Positions 6,871-7,384 of a stretch of DNA of 7,384 nt are shown here, piece after piece. The notes under the pieces are model-generated. The model was not told the DNA's origin. It made no database searches and worked only from the letters and a program-made list of their open reading frames with translations. The position numbers were made by a program, and so were the translations under genes. Each line of letters opens with the position of its first letter. The stretch's first letter is position 1. The stretch is from Muribaculaceae bacterium (lineage in GTDB: Bacteria > Bacteroidota > Bacteroidia > Bacteroidales > Muribaculaceae): contig VSPF01000139.1 of the NCBI GenBank assembly GCA_009775195.1, forward strand, positions 1 to 7,384, read 5' to 3'.

Positions 6871-6982
6871 CGTCAAGCTGAGACTTGACTGGATTTGATA
6901 ACGTTTTGTTAGACTCACAATATACTTGAATTTTGGTTATGAGGGAGGTGCGTTACTGTGAAGTAGCGCACTTTCGTTTTTT
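6871..6982 (+). ncRNA. Candidate small non-coding RNA of about 110 nt
   Basis: A consensus promoter box ends at 6867 and an intrinsic terminator ends at 6982, which defines a short stand-alone transcription unit. The predicted 5' end opens with a perfect 6-bp hairpin, GTCAAG (6872-6877) and CTTGAC (6884-6889), with loop CTGAGA. A weaker TAAC/GTTA hairpin at about 6899-6911 follows, then an unpaired A/U-rich middle and the terminator hairpin. The only reading frame that starts inside runs through the terminator and is not credible. The unit is divergent from the efflux operon. I do not recognise the family. Bacteroidota small RNAs, including Rfam families such as Bacteroidales-1, should be compared. 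The exact ends are inferred. Confidence 0.55.
6948..6982 (+). terminator. Intrinsic terminator with GUGA tetraloop
   Basis: GTGCGTTACT (6948-6957) pairs with AGTAGCGCAC (6962-6971) over 10 bp, with a single G-U wobble and a GUGA (GNRA) loop. The tract TTTCGTTTTTT (6972-6982) follows directly. The orientation is plus: the minus-strand side has no T-run. It ends the candidate small RNA. Confidence 0.85.
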
Positions 6983-7014
6983 ATACAGGCGTTGTGGGGA
7001 ATTTTTTGTGGAAT

Positions 7015-7058
7015 CGGAGGAGACATAAAGACATAAGGACAAAAAGGTACATAAGGGA
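7015..7058. repeat. Dispersed ACATAAGG-type degenerate repeat, copy 2
   Basis: Four degenerate units follow one another: GACATAAA, GACATAAG, GACAAAAAG and GTACATAAG. The 17-mer at 7031-7047 is identical to 5224-5240 in the adaptor-antiporter spacer, and the flanks CGGAGGA and ATAAGGGA are shared. This copy has one extra unit compared with copy 1. Confidence 0.65.
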
Positions 7059-7066
7059 TTCGTGGG

Positions 7067-7158
7067 CAAGGTCTTCGACCTTGGGGTTCTATTACTGTCT
7101 TTTTACCCCAGCTAACTTCGTAAGCTGGGGTTCTGCAAATGAACTGTCTTCGACAGTT
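7067..7158. repeat. Cluster of three hairpins sharing a CTTCG apex
   Basis: Three inverted repeats follow within 92 bases. The first is CAAGGTC-TTC-GACCTTG (7067-7083, 7 bp perfect). The second has arms CCCCAGCT and AGCTGGGG (7106-7113 and 7123-7130) and continues past one mismatch to the same C-TTC-G apex. The third is AACTGTC-TTC-GACAGTT (7142-7158, 7 bp perfect). The first two are each followed by the same GGGGTTCT, overlapping the stem end. The stems differ in sequence while the apex and the trailing motif are kept, as in a modular repeat family. No coding function is visible. Confidence 0.65.
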
Positions 7159-7216
7159 TCCTGGGTCAAGCCGAAATCACAGTGCATAATTGAAAATATA
7201 AGAGATGAGGGTTGGC

Positions 7217-7356
7217 AACGATAGGAGCTTGACTCTCCGAGGCAAGCCATAGGTCAGCCATTACATTTAAGTGCTTGCATATAAATGAAAAGCATTGCCT
7301 CGAGAAAGGCTGGTCCCGTTTACTCTCGGTAATGCAAGAAAATTATGCAAATTTTC
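7217..7356. other. Structured block with competing helices (possible leader or non-coding RNA)
   Basis: Stem A is CGAGGCAA (7238-7245) with TTGCCTCG (7295-7302), a perfect 8 bp. Its loop contains a 6-bp hairpin, CATTTA (7264-7269) with TAAATG (7282-7287). Stem B pairs 7292-7298 with 7329-7335 and 7301-7305 with 7324-7328 around a 2-base bulge, and uses the same bases as the right arm of stem A, so A and B exclude each other. CAGCC (7255-7259) could pair with GGCTG (7308-7312) as a pseudoknot. A last hairpin is GAAAATT-ATGCA-AATTTTC (7338-7356). No riboswitch class is recognised. The strand is undetermined and the neighbouring gene lies outside the window. Confidence 0.4.
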
Positions 7357-7384
7357 GCGTTAAAAAATGTCAAATGCATGTTTT

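Noticed and set aside
6939..7028. 29-codon frame starting inside the candidate small RNA (MREVRYCEVAH...)
   Set aside because: It reads directly through the strong terminator hairpin and T-run, so the transcript would end before the stop codon.
7067..7158. Possible CRISPR or attC array
   Set aside because: The repeated parts are hairpin apices with different stems, not identical repeats with unique spacers. No cas or integrase gene and no attC core pattern was seen.
6994..7224. 76-codon plus-strand frame
   Set aside because: It runs through the ACATAAGG repeat and all three CTTCG hairpins, and its peptide only reflects those repeats. There is no conserved domain or promoter.
6475..7384. Local regulator gene of the pump (TetR, MarR or AraC type)
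   Set aside because: No frame of suitable length or helix-turn-helix character exists upstream of the operon within the window.

Overview
The window looks like a chromosomal segment of a Bacteroidota bacterium, most likely order Bacteroidales. The evidence is the promoter-like TAnnTTTG boxes, A-rich start regions without a Shine-Dalgarno sequence, two efflux subunits that are both predicted lipoproteins, and GC-rich genes separated by AT-rich spacers. I cannot fix the genus from sequence alone.

The coding content is one operon on the minus strand. It encodes a complete tripartite RND (HAE1-type) multidrug efflux pump in the order periplasmic adaptor (5356-6474), inner-membrane proton/drug antiporter (1770-5165) and outer-membrane channel (190-1578). 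A TAACTTTG promoter box lies about 70 bases upstream of the adaptor start, and a hairpin plus T-run terminator follows the channel gene. The antiporter draws substrate from the periplasm and inner membrane using proton motive force, the adaptor bridges it to the channel, and the channel opens to the outside. No regulator gene is present. The left edge holds the last 22 codons of a convergent plus-strand gene that I could not identify.

The operon spacers are unusually long (about 190 bases each). The one between antiporter and channel is almost entirely a large, phased inverted repeat flanked by identical TTAAAAA heptamers, which resembles a miniature inverted-repeat element. The one between adaptor and antiporter carries one copy of a dispersed ACATAAGG-type repeat.

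The right-hand 910 bases (6475-7384) contain no convincing protein gene but are dense in structure. They hold the operon promoter and leader palindromes, a candidate small RNA of about 110 bases with its own promoter and terminator, a second copy of the ACATAAGG-type repeat, three hairpins with the same CTTCG apex, and a block of mutually exclusive helices that could be a leader or a non-coding RNA.

The pump is a standard system. The unusual points are a two-helix insertion in the antiporter and the non-coding elements. I see no clear new multi-gene system.
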